Assembly (NCBI GenBank): GCA_037355855.1
Contig: CM074763.1
Span: 5,704,001-5,768,000 of the forward strand
Length of the DNA stretch: 64,000 nucleotides
Direction of reading: 5' to 3'
Source of the DNA: Pseudo-nitzschia pungens
Lineage: Eukaryota > Bacillariophyta > Bacillariophyceae > Bacillariales > Bacillariaceae
Shown: piece by piece, positions 43,686 to 55,100 of the stretch
Layout of the letters: each line of letters opens with the position of its first letter
Numbering within the stretch: the first letter of the stretch is position 1
Notes under the pieces: generated by a model
What the model saw: only the letters and a program-made list of their open reading frames with translations
Databases searched by the model: none
What the model was told of the DNA's origin: nothing
Made by a program: the position numbers and the translations under genes

Positions 43686-44886
43686 TTAGTCGGTGTCTTC
43701 CAGGAACTCAAACGCGTTATTTCGTTTGCCCGATCGGAAAGAAAACGTTCCTGTGGACATGGCGCAGTTGGAGCCGGTGGACGAGAATCGCGTTCCAGCC
43801 GGCGATAATCGGACCCGGCGACGGCCCCGGGACCGGTTGGACTCGGACCTCCGGGTCTTGCGTTGTTGGGAGTTGGAAATGGACCTCCGGGTCTTGCGTT
43901 GGTTCGAGTTGGAGATGGACCTCTGGGTAATGCGTTGTTTCGAGTTGGAGACGGATCTGGGGATCATGCGTTGGTTCGAGTTGGAGATGGACCTCTGGGT
44001 AATGCGTTGTTTCGAGTTGGAGACGGATCTGGGGATCATGCGTTGTTTCTGGTTGGAAGTAGATCTGGAGATCATGCGTTGTTGCGAGCGTGATTCGGAT
44101 CTTCGGGTCTTGCGCTCCGCGTTGGATATCGAACGGCGCAGCAGCATGCGTTCTACGCGTCCCAAGAGGATGGGTTCGTTCTCGATGCGTTGCAGTTGCT
44201 GTTTTTTTTCTTGTTGCTGCCTGCGCTGCTGCTGTTGCTGCTGCCGGCGTTGTTGGTGTTCGAGCAGCCGTTCCTGCAGCAGTGACTGGTGTTTCTTTTG
44301 TTTCTGCTGGTTGAAGTTGAGCTTGTGAAAAAGCAGCAAGCGGTGGAACCCTTTCTTTTGGTTGCGCCTCGAACAATCGTCCACGTCCGCGATGACGATG
44401 GAGCGCTGGTCGTCTTCGGGAGGATCCATGCGGCGGCGATTCCGCCGGCATCGTTGGGGGACCTTGTTGAGATCGTCGGTCCGGATGGTAATGGTCTCTA
44501 CGACGATCGTGTTGTCGTCGTTGTTGCTGTGGTTTCGGTTTTGGTTTTGGTTCTGGTTCGAGTTCGTGAACGAGTCCGTTCGTTTGTCGGCATTGTTCTC
44601 TATAGTTTCCACCTCTACATCGGTGCAACGCAAACACAAGTTCTCCCACGCATGTCCCTGACGCATCCCCGAGAAATAGCCCCGGTTTGGGTTTTGGATG
44701 CTGATACCAGTACTTTCCTCGGTGGCTTCTTCATCCTGTCGTGACTCGTCCCCCTCGGGAGTTCCGATTGGTTCTTTGTTTCCCGCCACCGCTTGGATTG
44801 TGCTGGTGTCGTCGTGGTAGGTGTAAACATCCGCGTCGTCGTCGTTATTTTTTCTGTCATCCTCGAACTCTTTGTTGTTGTCGTCG
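43686..44886 (-). CDS. RS-repeat, Gln/Asn-rich protein, 5' end lost in assembly gap
   Basis: The last 400 codons of a gene whose start lies in or beyond the 500-N gap. The readable part begins acidic (KEFEDDRKNNDDDADVY). It then has a Cys-containing segment (WENLCLRCTDVEVETIE), Asn/Gln tracts and a Gln/Arg-rich helix (LLQERLLEHQQRRQQQQ). Seven exact-period 12-residue repeats follow (36 bp units, DNA 43853-44104), of the types RSVSNSKQRITQ and RSISNSNQRMIP. Two adjacent units are duplicated as a 72-bp block. It ends in a basic region and SGKRNNAFEFLEDTD. It may be distantly similar in style to the gene ending at 39094, which also has RS repeats and a Cys-bearing segment, but no homology is proven. 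Frames that extend this ORF through the Ns into the CCCCAA array are artefacts. Confidence 0.68.
43853..44104 (-). repeat. Coding minisatellite, 7 x 36 bp
   Basis: Seven units of 36 bp inside the RS-repeat gene, each starting GGGT(C/A)TTGCGTTG or GGATCATGCGTTG on the plus strand. Period 36 keeps frame and encodes 12 residues. A 72-bp double unit is present twice in tandem, indicating recent unequal exchange. Confidence 0.9.
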
Positions 44887-45386
44887 NNNNNNNNNNNNNN
44901 NNNNNNNNNNNNNNNNNNNNNNNNNNNNNNNNNNNNNNNNNNNNNNNNNNNNNNNNNNNNNNNNNNNNNNNNNNNNNNNNNNNNNNNNNNNNNNNNNNNN
45001 NNNNNNNNNNNNNNNNNNNNNNNNNNNNNNNNNNNNNNNNNNNNNNNNNNNNNNNNNNNNNNNNNNNNNNNNNNNNNNNNNNNNNNNNNNNNNNNNNNNN
45101 NNNNNNNNNNNNNNNNNNNNNNNNNNNNNNNNNNNNNNNNNNNNNNNNNNNNNNNNNNNNNNNNNNNNNNNNNNNNNNNNNNNNNNNNNNNNNNNNNNNN
45201 NNNNNNNNNNNNNNNNNNNNNNNNNNNNNNNNNNNNNNNNNNNNNNNNNNNNNNNNNNNNNNNNNNNNNNNNNNNNNNNNNNNNNNNNNNNNNNNNNNNN
45301 NNNNNNNNNNNNNNNNNNNNNNNNNNNNNNNNNNNNNNNNNNNNNNNNNNNNNNNNNNNNNNNNNNNNNNNNNNNNNNNNNNNNNN
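44887..45386. other. Assembly gap (500 N)
   Basis: Exactly 500 Ns, so probably a placeholder rather than a measured length. It sits between the RS-repeat gene and the CCCCAA array, which probably broke the assembly. The true distance and the 5' end of the gene are unknown. Confidence 0.98.
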
Positions 45387-46192
45387 AACCCCAACCCCAA
45401 CAACCCCAACAACCCCAACCCCAACAACCCCAACCCCAACAACCCCAACCCCAACAACCCAACAACCCCAACCCCAACAACCCCAACCCCAACAACAACA
45501 ACCCCAACCCCAACAACCCCAACCCCAACCCCAACAACAACAACCCCAACCCCAACCCCAACCCCAACAACAACAACCCCAACCCCAACAACAACAACCC
45601 CAACCCCAACAACAACAACCCCAACCCCAACAACCCCAACCCCAACAACAACAACCCCAACCCCAACAACCCCAACCCCAACAACCCCAACCCCAACAAC
45701 CCAACAACCCCAACCCCAACAAACCCCAACCCCAACAACCCCAACCCCAACAACAACCCCAACCCCAACAACCCCAACAAACAACCCCAACCCCAACAAC
45801 AACAACCCCAACCCCAACAAACAAACAAAACAAAACCCCAACCCCAACAACCCCAACCCCAACAACCCCAACCCCAACAACCAACAACCCCAACCCCAAC
45901 AACCCCAACAACCCCAACCCCAACAACCCCAACCCAACCCCAACAACCAACAACCCCAACCCCAAAAAAACCAACAACCCCAACCCCAACAACCCCAACC
46001 CCAACAACCAACCACAACAACCACAACAACCACAACCACAACAACCCCAACCACAACAAACCACAGCAACCACAACCACAACCACAACAAACAACAACCC
46101 AAACCACAACAACCACAACAAACCACAACAAACCACAACCCCAACAAACCACAACCCCAACAACCACAACCACAACCCAAAACACCCACCCG
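45387..46192 (-). repeat. CCCCAA/CAACAACCCC array (G-rich on minus strand)
   Basis: About 800 bp built only from CCCCAA and CAA units, e.g. CAACCCCAACCCCAACAA, degenerating into CCACAACAA units after 46000. The minus strand is TTGGGG-rich with many runs of four Gs, so intramolecular G-quadruplexes are expected. Because G is almost absent from the plus strand, all six frames are open. None is a gene. Confidence 0.92.
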
Positions 46193-46524
46193 GTGCGTTG
46201 AGGGAGTCGAACGGAATAATTTCGAGTCCCGTGTGGTGACGGAGTCGAACACAATAATTTTCAAACCCGTGTGGTGAGGGAGTCGAACACAATAATTTTG
46301 AAACCCGTGTGGTGTGGGAGTCGAACCAAATAATTTCGAGACGAGACCGTGTGGTTAGACAGTCAAACCCAATAATTTCCAGACCGGTGCGGCGGGGGAG
46401 TCCAACCCAATAATTCGAGACCCGTGTTGTGAGGGAGTCAAACCGAATAATTTCGTGACCCGTGTGGTTAGGGAATCGAACACAACAATTTTGAGACCCG
46501 TGTGGTGAGTGACTGAATAATTTT
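46193..46524. repeat. ~38-bp tandem array, about 9 copies
   Basis: The unit on the plus strand is GTGTGGTGAGGGAGTCGAAC followed by ACAATAATTTTGAGACCC, with length 36-42 bp. Copies begin near 46193, 46231, 46269, 46307, 46349, 46386, 46424, 46462 and 46500. GGGAGTCGAA and TTTCGAGTCCC in the first copy are imperfectly complementary, so each unit may form a hairpin. It abuts the CCCCAA array. Confidence 0.88.
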
Positions 46525-47956
46525 GTTACGTTTTGTCGTTGTATTTTTGTGAAGTTGTTGCTTGTTGTCGTTCTTAGTTGTTGTTCTTGTTTTCGTTGTT
46601 GTTTGTTTTTTGTTGTAGCTGTTCGTCGGCATTGTTGTAATCATCGGGCGTTGGGTTCTCTTGCGCCGTTGCATTGTTGCGTCGGTGCTTTGTTCTTGTT
46701 TCTTGGTGGGGGTTCTTGGTGTTGTTCGTTGTTGATGTTTGTTGTTGTTCGGGTCGTCATCGTCGTCGTCGTCGTTATTGTCGTCGTATTCGTGTGGCGT
46801 TTCAGCGTTGCGTCGTTGCGTCGTTATTGTTCGTTGTTGCTGCTCGTTGTCGTTGTCGTTGTTGTCGTAGTTCCCCTACAAATACAACAAGAAAGAAACA
46901 TTTGAACAGAAACTTTGTGACAGAGGTGTAGTGGTTGTTGTTTTCAAATGACAGCAACAGCGTCGTTGTGGGGTTGTCGTCGTCGTTTGCGATCGACGAT
47001 CGTCCTGTTTTTTTGTTCGTTTCATGGTTTTTTTTCGGGTTTTCGTGTTGCTCTCTCCGCGATGATGGGAATTTAAAAAATTAAAAACACATGATCCTTT
47101 TGGCTCTTAATTATTTTAATAAACGCATCATGAACCTGTCTGAACTCCTATTAGTGACACACTCGACTCAATAATGTTCGTGATAGAACTAATTTTCGTG
47201 CTTTTTTCTATTCCTCTTCGACTGAAAAACGGTAATTACGTAATTACCGTATTTATCGTAACTTACCTGGAAGTAGCAATTAATTAAGGGCTTTGAATCT
47301 CGGAAACCACTGGATCAATCGTTCCCAAACTTGAAAGTCTTTTACATCTCATTTTAAGGATGTGTGGGTTATGCCCACAGTTTCAAACACGTGGGCAGAT
47401 CCAGAGATAATGATGCCCGATTTTTCCCTTGTTTCGTGGGGGTCCCAATTGTGTACTACCGGTACGGTACTTTTACGTTCTACCGTACGTCGGCTCATAA
47501 TCTGTTTAGGCACTAAACTGGCAAGTTGCTGCTAATTACTTCGTACAGTACGAAGATTATGAACTAAGATTACTACCGTACGTAATCTTACTTCGTACGT
47601 AGTACGAAATACGAAGTAAATTATTTACTCGGTAATCGTTTTGTCGAGCCACGCTGCGAAGGAGTTTGCCATCGAGAAGGAAAAGAATACCGGTAAGGGT
47701 ACCGTACGGTATCCTTACCGTAATTAACCTTAACTCATCAAGCGGGCGAACGAAACAAGGTGAAAATAGCGACCGACGTTCTTGGCTCCAAGCCCGGTAA
47801 CCTTGCTCGCGTAACCTTACTCGCATGCGATGCAGACCGCCTGTCCTACTAGACTAAGATCTAACTATCTGATCACGGTGTTTTTTTGCATGCGGGGAAT
47901 GATCCAAATACGTAGTACTACTAATAATAATAAATACAATACTAGTATAGTATTAG
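46525..47956. other. Gene-free GTT/GTC-rich then AT-rich stretch
   Basis: 46525-46870 is almost entirely GTT/GTC/GTCGTC words (AAC/GAC on the minus strand). It could be the Asn/Asp-rich 5' part of the RS-repeat gene or simple repeat; the frames are too degenerate to decide. From 46930 on it is AT-rich with palindromic words, including a TACGTAATCTTACTTCGTACGTAGTAC stretch near 47578-47605. No ORF is supported. Confidence 0.45.
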
Positions 47957-48815
47957 TAGGATGATTCCGGTCTTTCGGGAGCGACTGCAGCGGACCAAAC
48001 ACACGTTAATCTACTAGGTCTTTCGGGAATTCAGGGAACCAACTACAGGATGATCACGGTCTTTTGTGACGGCAGAGAAGCATATACGAGTACACAATAA
48101 TATTGGTAGTACACGTACTTGTATTTCGGGAGTGAAGAAGATGATGTTGGTCCTCTTTCGGAATTGAAAGAAAGGCAAGGAAGGCAGTGCAAGGGAATGC
48201 AAGGGAATGCAAGGGGATCAAATACATGATGATACCGGTCGTTCGGGAGCAAAGGGAAGGTAAGGCAAGGGCAAGAATACACATGAGCCAATCACGCAAC
48301 CAAGTACTACACTCCTGCTGGCATCATGATCCCAATCGTTTGTGAGTGCAGGGAAGCAAATCCACAATAATCACGGTCTTTGGTGAGTGCAAGACACAAA
48401 GTGCAATACCACAAAATTCCTATCAGCTGATAAGAATTTTGTAGCATCAATGTAATCTGGGTGTCTCCTCTTTTGTTTCTGGTGTGCACGAGGGACCACC
48501 ACATACACTATGATCCCGCTTTTTTGGGGGGGGTGCAGCGAACCAAGCACTACACTATCACTAGTATGTTCCCAATATGTTGTGACATCATCGTGGTGGA
48601 AAAGAGTAACCTTACTGGTACACAATGATCCCGGTCTTTCGTGTTTGCGGGGAGCCAGAGGCATGGCTTGGCTGATGCAGGGAACCAAATATATCATGAT
48701 CTGGTCGTTCGTCGGGGGATGCATCATGGACAAAACACAGGTTGATCCCAATCTTTCGTGCGTGCAAGAACCAGGTAGTGCACAATGATCCTTGTCTTTT
48801 GTGTGCATGGATGGA
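47957..48815. repeat. Degenerate repeat family, ~12 copies, irregular spacing
   Basis: The core is ATGATCCCGGTCTTTCGTG, followed by AGTGCAGGGAACCAA and often TACACA. Copies, more or less decayed, lie near 47960, 48018, 48050, 48228, 48326, 48370, 48510, 48625, 48680 (3' half only), 48698, 48742 and 48785. Spacing ranges from about 30 to 180 bp, so this is neither a clean tandem array nor CRISPR. No coding content. Confidence 0.75.
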
Positions 48816-49550
48816 AACGAATGCATGGAGATGAAATATGAACAACAAGTGCTATTCAATCTTCTACTTGTCGAACTGCAAATCACTTCCTACTAGTAGG
48901 ACTACACCTCATTCGTGATACTATTATACTAGTAGTAGTACAACTACTGGTAGTAGTAGTACCACACCAAATAACATCATCATGATGTTGTAGTATCATC
49001 CCTGCTATTATTATTACCACTAGACCCAGCACCCCCTGCCTCCTCGTCGTTCTGTTGCTCCCTTTACTCAATGTTCATTCCTCCTCACTATTGGGGTTGA
49101 TATTGCCACCACCGCCACCACCGCCGCCACCACCATCACCATCTGGTCCTTTTTTGTTTCGGTCGTCCCTGCCTTCTCGTCCTTGTTATTGTTTGTTTTT
49201 TTTGTTGAACGTGTTGCACCGCAGGTACTATCATGATCACCATAACACCACTGAACTATGCTATTCAGTGTGCTGTTATGCTACTACTGTCAGCAGTGCT
49301 TGGTTCACAGCACATTGTGTAGGAATTCCTACTAGTAGTGCTTACCCTGCATACACTAGCAAATAATGTTAAAAAACTCCATCACCACACCAAAGCAAGA
49401 ACACATTATGTAGTACTACTAGTAGTACCAATGGTAGAAATAGGCAGAACCAGATATCTTGTCCTGCTGCAGTTACTAGTAGTAACACACACAAGCAAGT
49501 AAGAAGCAGCACTGGATACTATGATGAAATACTACATGCTGATAATAGCA
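48816..49550. other. Gene-free spacer with TAGTAC near-palindromes and CCACCG run
   Basis: ACTAGTAGTAGTAC-type sequence is at 48893-48965 and 49410-49430, and a CCACCGCCACCACC run is at 49108-49140. No ORF is supported. Confidence 0.55.
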
Positions 49551-50003
49551 GAGTGCTCCTACAGCAGAGTGCTACAGCAGAGTGCTACAGCAGAGTGCTA
49601 CAGCAGAGTGCTACAGCAGCACAGCAGAGTGCTACAGCAGCACAGCAGTGCTACAGCAGCACAGCAGTGCTACAGCAGCACAGCAGTGCTACAGCAGCAC
49701 AGCAGTGCTACAGCAGCACAGCAGAGTGCTACAGCAGCACAGCAGTGCTACAGCAGCACAGCAGTGCTACAGCAGCACAGCAGTGCTACAGCAGCACAGC
49801 AGTGCTACAGCAGCACAGCAGAGTGCTACAGCAGCACAGCAGTGCTACAGCAGCACAGCAGTGCTACAGCAGCACAGCAGTGCTACAGCAGCACAGCAGT
49901 GCTACAGCAGCACAGCAGTGCTACAGCAGCACAGTGCTACAGCAGTACAGTGCTACAGCAGTACAGTGCTACAGCAGTACAGTGCTACAGCAGTACAGTG
50001 CTA
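49551..50003 (+). repeat. 19-bp tandem array (TGCTACAGCAGCACAGCAG)
   Basis: It begins with four to five 13-bp units (TGCTACAGCAGAG), continues with about 15 units of TGCTACAGCAGCACAGCAG (some carrying an extra AG), and ends with 16-bp units (TGCTACAGCAGTACAG). Because 19 is not a multiple of three, each of the three plus frames reads the same peptide motifs (CYSSTA, LQQHSSATAAQQ) in rotation with no stop. The three overlapping open frames are artefacts. Confidence 0.93.
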
Positions 50004-52199
50004 TCAGTAAATTGCTCATACTAGGAGTACAAGGCTCACAGTACAGCACCTGGAGCTGAGCAGCTCTGCTCAGCTCCTGATTTCTTCTGCTTCTGCTTCT
50101 GCTTCTGCTTCTGCTGCTTCTTAATCTTCTTCTTCTTCTTCTTTTGTTACTACTAGTAGTAGTACTACTAACAGTAATACCCAATAAATAAGACATTTAC
50201 TAGTACTTGTAGTATCATGCCCACCATTTTGACCAATCCTTACGTACCTCTACTCAGAGGGGAATACAAGTATCACATAATGGAATTATCATTGCGGTGT
50301 ATGCACCAATAGCCAGCAGCACATCCAAGAAGCAGCCTGGTGCTCTTTCTCAGATGATGGTGCGGCTATTTCGTACCCAGTACTAATATCTTCTCCTGTA
50401 GACTCACCATTGGATGTCAGCACCCCATGTGCTGTTGTTGACTTCTTGTTGTTGCTGTTGTTGTTGTTGGTGGTGGTGGTACTTTCTAGTTGCTCTCTCT
50501 CTCTCTCTCTACTAGTAGGACTAATTCGTACTATTCAATCTTTGAAAAATCAATAGAATACTACGAGTAATAACCTTACTGAACACACTTGAACGTACGG
50601 TACGGTAAACCTTACTTGTACCATCAAGTACATACGAAGTATTATGTTCGTAGTTCGTACAGTAAGGCTTAATTACCGGTTACGTACAATTGTTTGGCGA
50701 TTGTCTTCGTATGTAATTTACCGCTTTCATACCATGCGAGGAAGAGTGAGAGCCTGCTCAGTAGTACGGTATCGTATGTAATTTATGCACGTACATTACG
50801 AGCCTTCTGAAATGTTGTCATTCACATAACGATAAAAAATAAATTGTACAGAAAATAATATGGGATCCTGCATGTATCCTTTGCGTACAAGTACGTTGAG
50901 AGATCGACAATCGCTCAAAAAATGGTAGATACCCTTGGTTTTCTGTTGTTCTGTCGCGTCCGACTCCTTCCCAACGCATCAAATCGCATCGCATCACGGC
51001 AGGGGTAGGGCCGCAACGCCACGCAACGCCCCGCAACGCTTCCCCAGTTCACCCGCTGCGATGCATTCCGATGCATTGCGATGCATAACGATGCGATTCG
51101 ATGTAAGATTACCGCACACGTAGCCTAACAGTCGTATCCCCAACTCGCTGTTCCCTCGCTCGCGGGTATGGTACTTAGAACTATTGGTGTCTCGTTTGGA
51201 GTTTTTAGCGGGAACCGCAACCGAATCGGCTCTAGGTACCCGTATCAGGTGTCTCTAGCTAACCCGCTGGGCAACTATGCACAAGTAGGGAGTCGTTCGC
51301 TATCTGGTTCGCCATCTTGTGGATAGCTAGAAGAGATTTCCAACGAATAAATGAAATCAATAATCGAAGACAGCCACATGCATTCCATCGACGAGTACGA
51401 GTAAGTTACGAACTTTACGCAGCAAGCAGCAACATTACCCACACTCCACTCACCACACACCATACATTTCCGTAGGAAATTACCTTACTTGTAGGTAAGT
51501 TACGTGTATTCTGCAACCTCGATGGGCGGCAACCGTGATCGCTGCTTGTAGTTTCTCGGGCTGTAGTACCGTATTGTATTGGCTTGGCTTGTGTTGCGCA
51601 ATACAACGCATCGCATTCGCTGGTGGTGTTATCTGTTATCATCTATCTAAGACTTGCTCGTACAAGTAACTTAGGATTACCTGTCCCCGGAAGAATTGCA
51701 AATTCATTCATCTCTTCTTCTGCGACGGGTGCTCTCTGAGGTACTACTTCTATACAATACTTGCAAGTACTCTCAAACCCGCTCGCTTTGGACAAGACGG
51801 CACAAGACGACACAAGACGACACAAGACGGCACAGCAGCGCAGCAGCATAGCAGCACAAGATCGAGAGTGTGCTCTATTGGACATTGGACCTCGAACCGA
51901 CTACATGCAGTAGAGAGCGAAGGAAACAGAGTACCTGTACAACTCGAGAGCAAGCCACGAATCATTGAATCATTGCATCGTTGAATCATTGCATCGTTGA
52001 ATCTTTGCATCGTTGAATCGTTGCATCTTTTCGTCATAGAATCTTCAATTGCTACAATCACAAATCAGCAACCTCACGTGAACACAACAATCACCAGATC
52101 TACCTCCCATCCATCCACACTACGACACTTCATCACACAAACCCAACAATCACAACAATCACATCCACATCCACATCCACATCCACAACCAAATCAAAC
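50004..52199. other. Spacer and upstream region of the TPR gene
   Basis: A CTTCTG/CTT run is at 50080-50145, GTT/GGT at 50440-50480 and (CT)n at 50490-50510. GTAACCTTAC-like words occur at 50573 and 50605, and GATGCATTCCGATGC repeats at 51058-51100. CACAAGACGA repeats are at 51795-51840 and ATCATTGCATCGTTGA repeats at 51960-52030. A CACATC hexamer run at 52158-52185 precedes the TPR gene start. No gene is supported. Confidence 0.6.
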
Positions 52200-55100
52200 A
52201 TGTACTATGCATCGGGAGTGACTCCCGTCCAGCGAATGCGTCAATCGCCAACGATATCGACCGGAACCCCAACGTCGGCTGCCTCCTCTTCCTCCTCTTC
52301 TAGCTCGAACCCTCATCACCAAAACCAACACCGGCATCCCAAAGCCTGCATGTCGCCTCGGTCCGCCTCTCTGTCCGCAATGGACAGCAGTGCAACCATC
52401 ACCCGGACATCCCTCCACCAGAGCAGCACCCCCAAACAGAACCGGAGCAGCAGCAGCAGCAGCAGCAATTCAATCCACGGTGGAGACTACCAGGTTCTGC
52501 GGAAACAGGTGGAACGAGCCCGCAGCCGGGTGCAGCAGGAACGCTTCGATCTGGCGGCACGGCTGGACGAGCTGGGGGAACATCACGTCCGGAGGCACGA
52601 ATACGAGGATGCCATGGACGCCTTTACGGAAGCTCTGCGGGAAAAGCGATCCGTCTTTTGGAACATTGGGAATTGCAACCTCAAGAATCTACCCGAGCAG
52701 CAGCAGCACTACGCGTCGAACTCCAAGTCGAGATCGAAAAACAAATCCAGGTCCAGATCAAAATCCAGATCCACATCCAGGTCCAGGTCCAAGTCTCATT
52801 CGAAATCCAATTCCAACTCCAAATCCAAATCCAAATCGAACGAGGCTCTTTCGGACACTGGCAGCGGCTTTTCTTCGTCCCTGCTGAGCGGAATCAGCAG
52901 CCCCCACAACTATGGCACGACGGGAAGTATTCGTGTCTACGATGAGGATGAAGATAGGGACGATGCTTTCAATGCTGGCGATGAACACGTAGATGCCGCC
53001 GCCGAACACGCCCGGATCCACGACGCCACGATCGATGCCCTGGTCCACACTCTCCGAAACATTGGCACGGTCCACTCCCTCCGGGGAGAACAGGACGAGG
53101 CCATGCGGTACTTCACGGAGGTCACCTCTCTGAGGGCCCAGAAGCTCGCACGGGAATTCGAAAACAATTGCCAGGACGCAGACGATGCCTCGGTGGAAAC
53201 CAAATCCTTTTTGTCGGGGCTGGGATCTCACTCGTGCTCGGCCTTTGGAGAGAGTGCCTCGCTGCTCTCCGGAATGGCGAACACCACCACCACAACCACC
53301 TCTGCCGAGAACACGAGCACTGCAAACAACAACAGCAGCATTGCGAATATGAATAGCAACCACAACCACAGCAACAGCAACAGCACTGCCGCAGAAACGT
53401 CCTCGTCTACCGTCATGTCGGAACTCAACGAGGACGTCAAGGCCCTCGATGATCTCTTTCGGAGCATTTCCTTTCGCCAGGCTCAGCCCGGTGGAGTTGC
53501 TGGTGGCTGCAGCACTCCACAAGTCCAAACGCCCGCATCCTCCTCCAATTCGGAAAAACGCAAGTCGAGATCGGGAGGACGAACCGGCAAGAAACACCGG
53601 CGGAGCCGCAGCCAAACGCAATCGCAATCGCAAGCCAATGCTATCGAGGTCGATGATGAGGCTGCTACCGAAAGCCACTTTGTCCGAGAAGCCTGCGACA
53701 ATGGAAGTAGTAACGGAACCACCACATCAAACTTCTCCTCTCTCTCAGAGACGCATGTGTCTACCAACATGAACATGAATGCAAACGCAAACATGAACAT
53801 GTACACGAGCACGCACGATCTGAGCAACCTTCTCTTGTCGTCGACCCACGCATCGAATTCGGGGAGCGCGTCGAGCCAGGCCCTCGAGAAATACCAGGCC
53901 ACTCTCGAAGTCTTTGTGGAAGAGGGACTGGACCACGCCAAGCTCATGAGACCCCACCACGAAAAACTAAATTCATTTGCCTTGAGGATCGATCTGCAGC
54001 AAACGCCAACACAATCCCAACAAGGTGGCAGCAACAACCTGAATGCAAATGGAAACGGAAGTGGAAACAGAAACAGAAACGAAAACAGCAACGCGACACC
54101 GGCCGAATCAAGGGCGGACCTGGAACTGGCCCTGGAGATTTATCGACAGGTCCTTGTGGCCTACAAGGAAGTCTCCAGGCTTGCGTTGTCGATTCGCATG
54201 GAATTAAGATTGCCAGCAACTTCCATTTCCCAGTCCTATGCAACGCAGGGTGTTCCTCCGCTCTTGTTGCAGTCCTCATCGAGTAGTTCACAAATGCAGC
54301 CGCAACCACAATTACAATCGCAGCAAGCCAACAATAGCAACAGCAGTAGCAACAACAGCAAGGCACTCCAACAGCAACCACTTCAATCGCAATCGATCCT
54401 CTCCATGTGCTCCTCTACCGAGTCGTCTTCCTCGGAATCTTCGGAGTCCTCATCCTCCTTTTTCTCGTCCGAGCTGTCGACTACCTCCAAGAATCAAGCA
54501 CAAAGACAAAACTCGAAGCGCTCTTACCGCCAAGAGAAACGCCAGCAGATTGCTGCCTCGATCGCGTCCGTCCTTATCGGTATGGGGAGCGTCCACTACC
54601 GCCTGGGAAATCGCAACGACGAACTCGAGGCCTACCAGCGCGCCAAGATTGTCTACAGCAAGGCCTTTGGGGAGGAGCACTGCTTCGTGGCCGGAACCCG
54701 CAAGAACATTGGCATGGTCCTGGCTGAAAAGGGACACTATCCGCTGGCACAGAGGCAATTCGAAAAGGCCCTAACCATTTACGTGCGGCAGGGAAAGAAA
54801 GAATGGAAGGAACAACAAGACAAGGTCGGAGCAGCTGGCAACGATTCCCAGGGACAGTTCTATACCAACGCCAGCACGAATCGAGATGTGGCTTCCGTCA
54901 TTTCCTGCATCGGAAACGTGAAGAACAGGGTCGGGGAACTCGACGCTGCCCTAGTCAAATACGTTCAGGCGCTCCAGATCTACAAGTCCATTTACGAGCA
55001 GAGTTTGCTGAGCAGCTACAACAACATCAATGGCAAATGCAACAATGTCGACCCCGTTGAGGCTCTTCGGGACGTGACAGCAACACTGAAGGTCATCGGA

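Noticed and set aside
45387..46192. CCCCAA array as a true telomere
   Set aside because: Internal, irregular CAA/CCCCAA mix, followed by another repeat and genes on the far side.
43686..46292. 868-codon frame crossing the N gap
   Set aside because: Ns hide stops, and the part beyond the gap is the CCCCAA array, open in all frames.
46193..46524. TTCGACTCCC on the minus strand as tRNA T-arms
   Set aside because: No D-arm, anticodon arm or acceptor stem; explained as a tandem repeat.
47957..48815. CRISPR-like repeat/spacer array
   Set aside because: Repeats too degenerate, spacing irregular, eukaryotic context, no cas genes.
49521..50059. Three nested ORFs of 142-168 codons
   Set aside because: Same 19-bp unit read in three phases.
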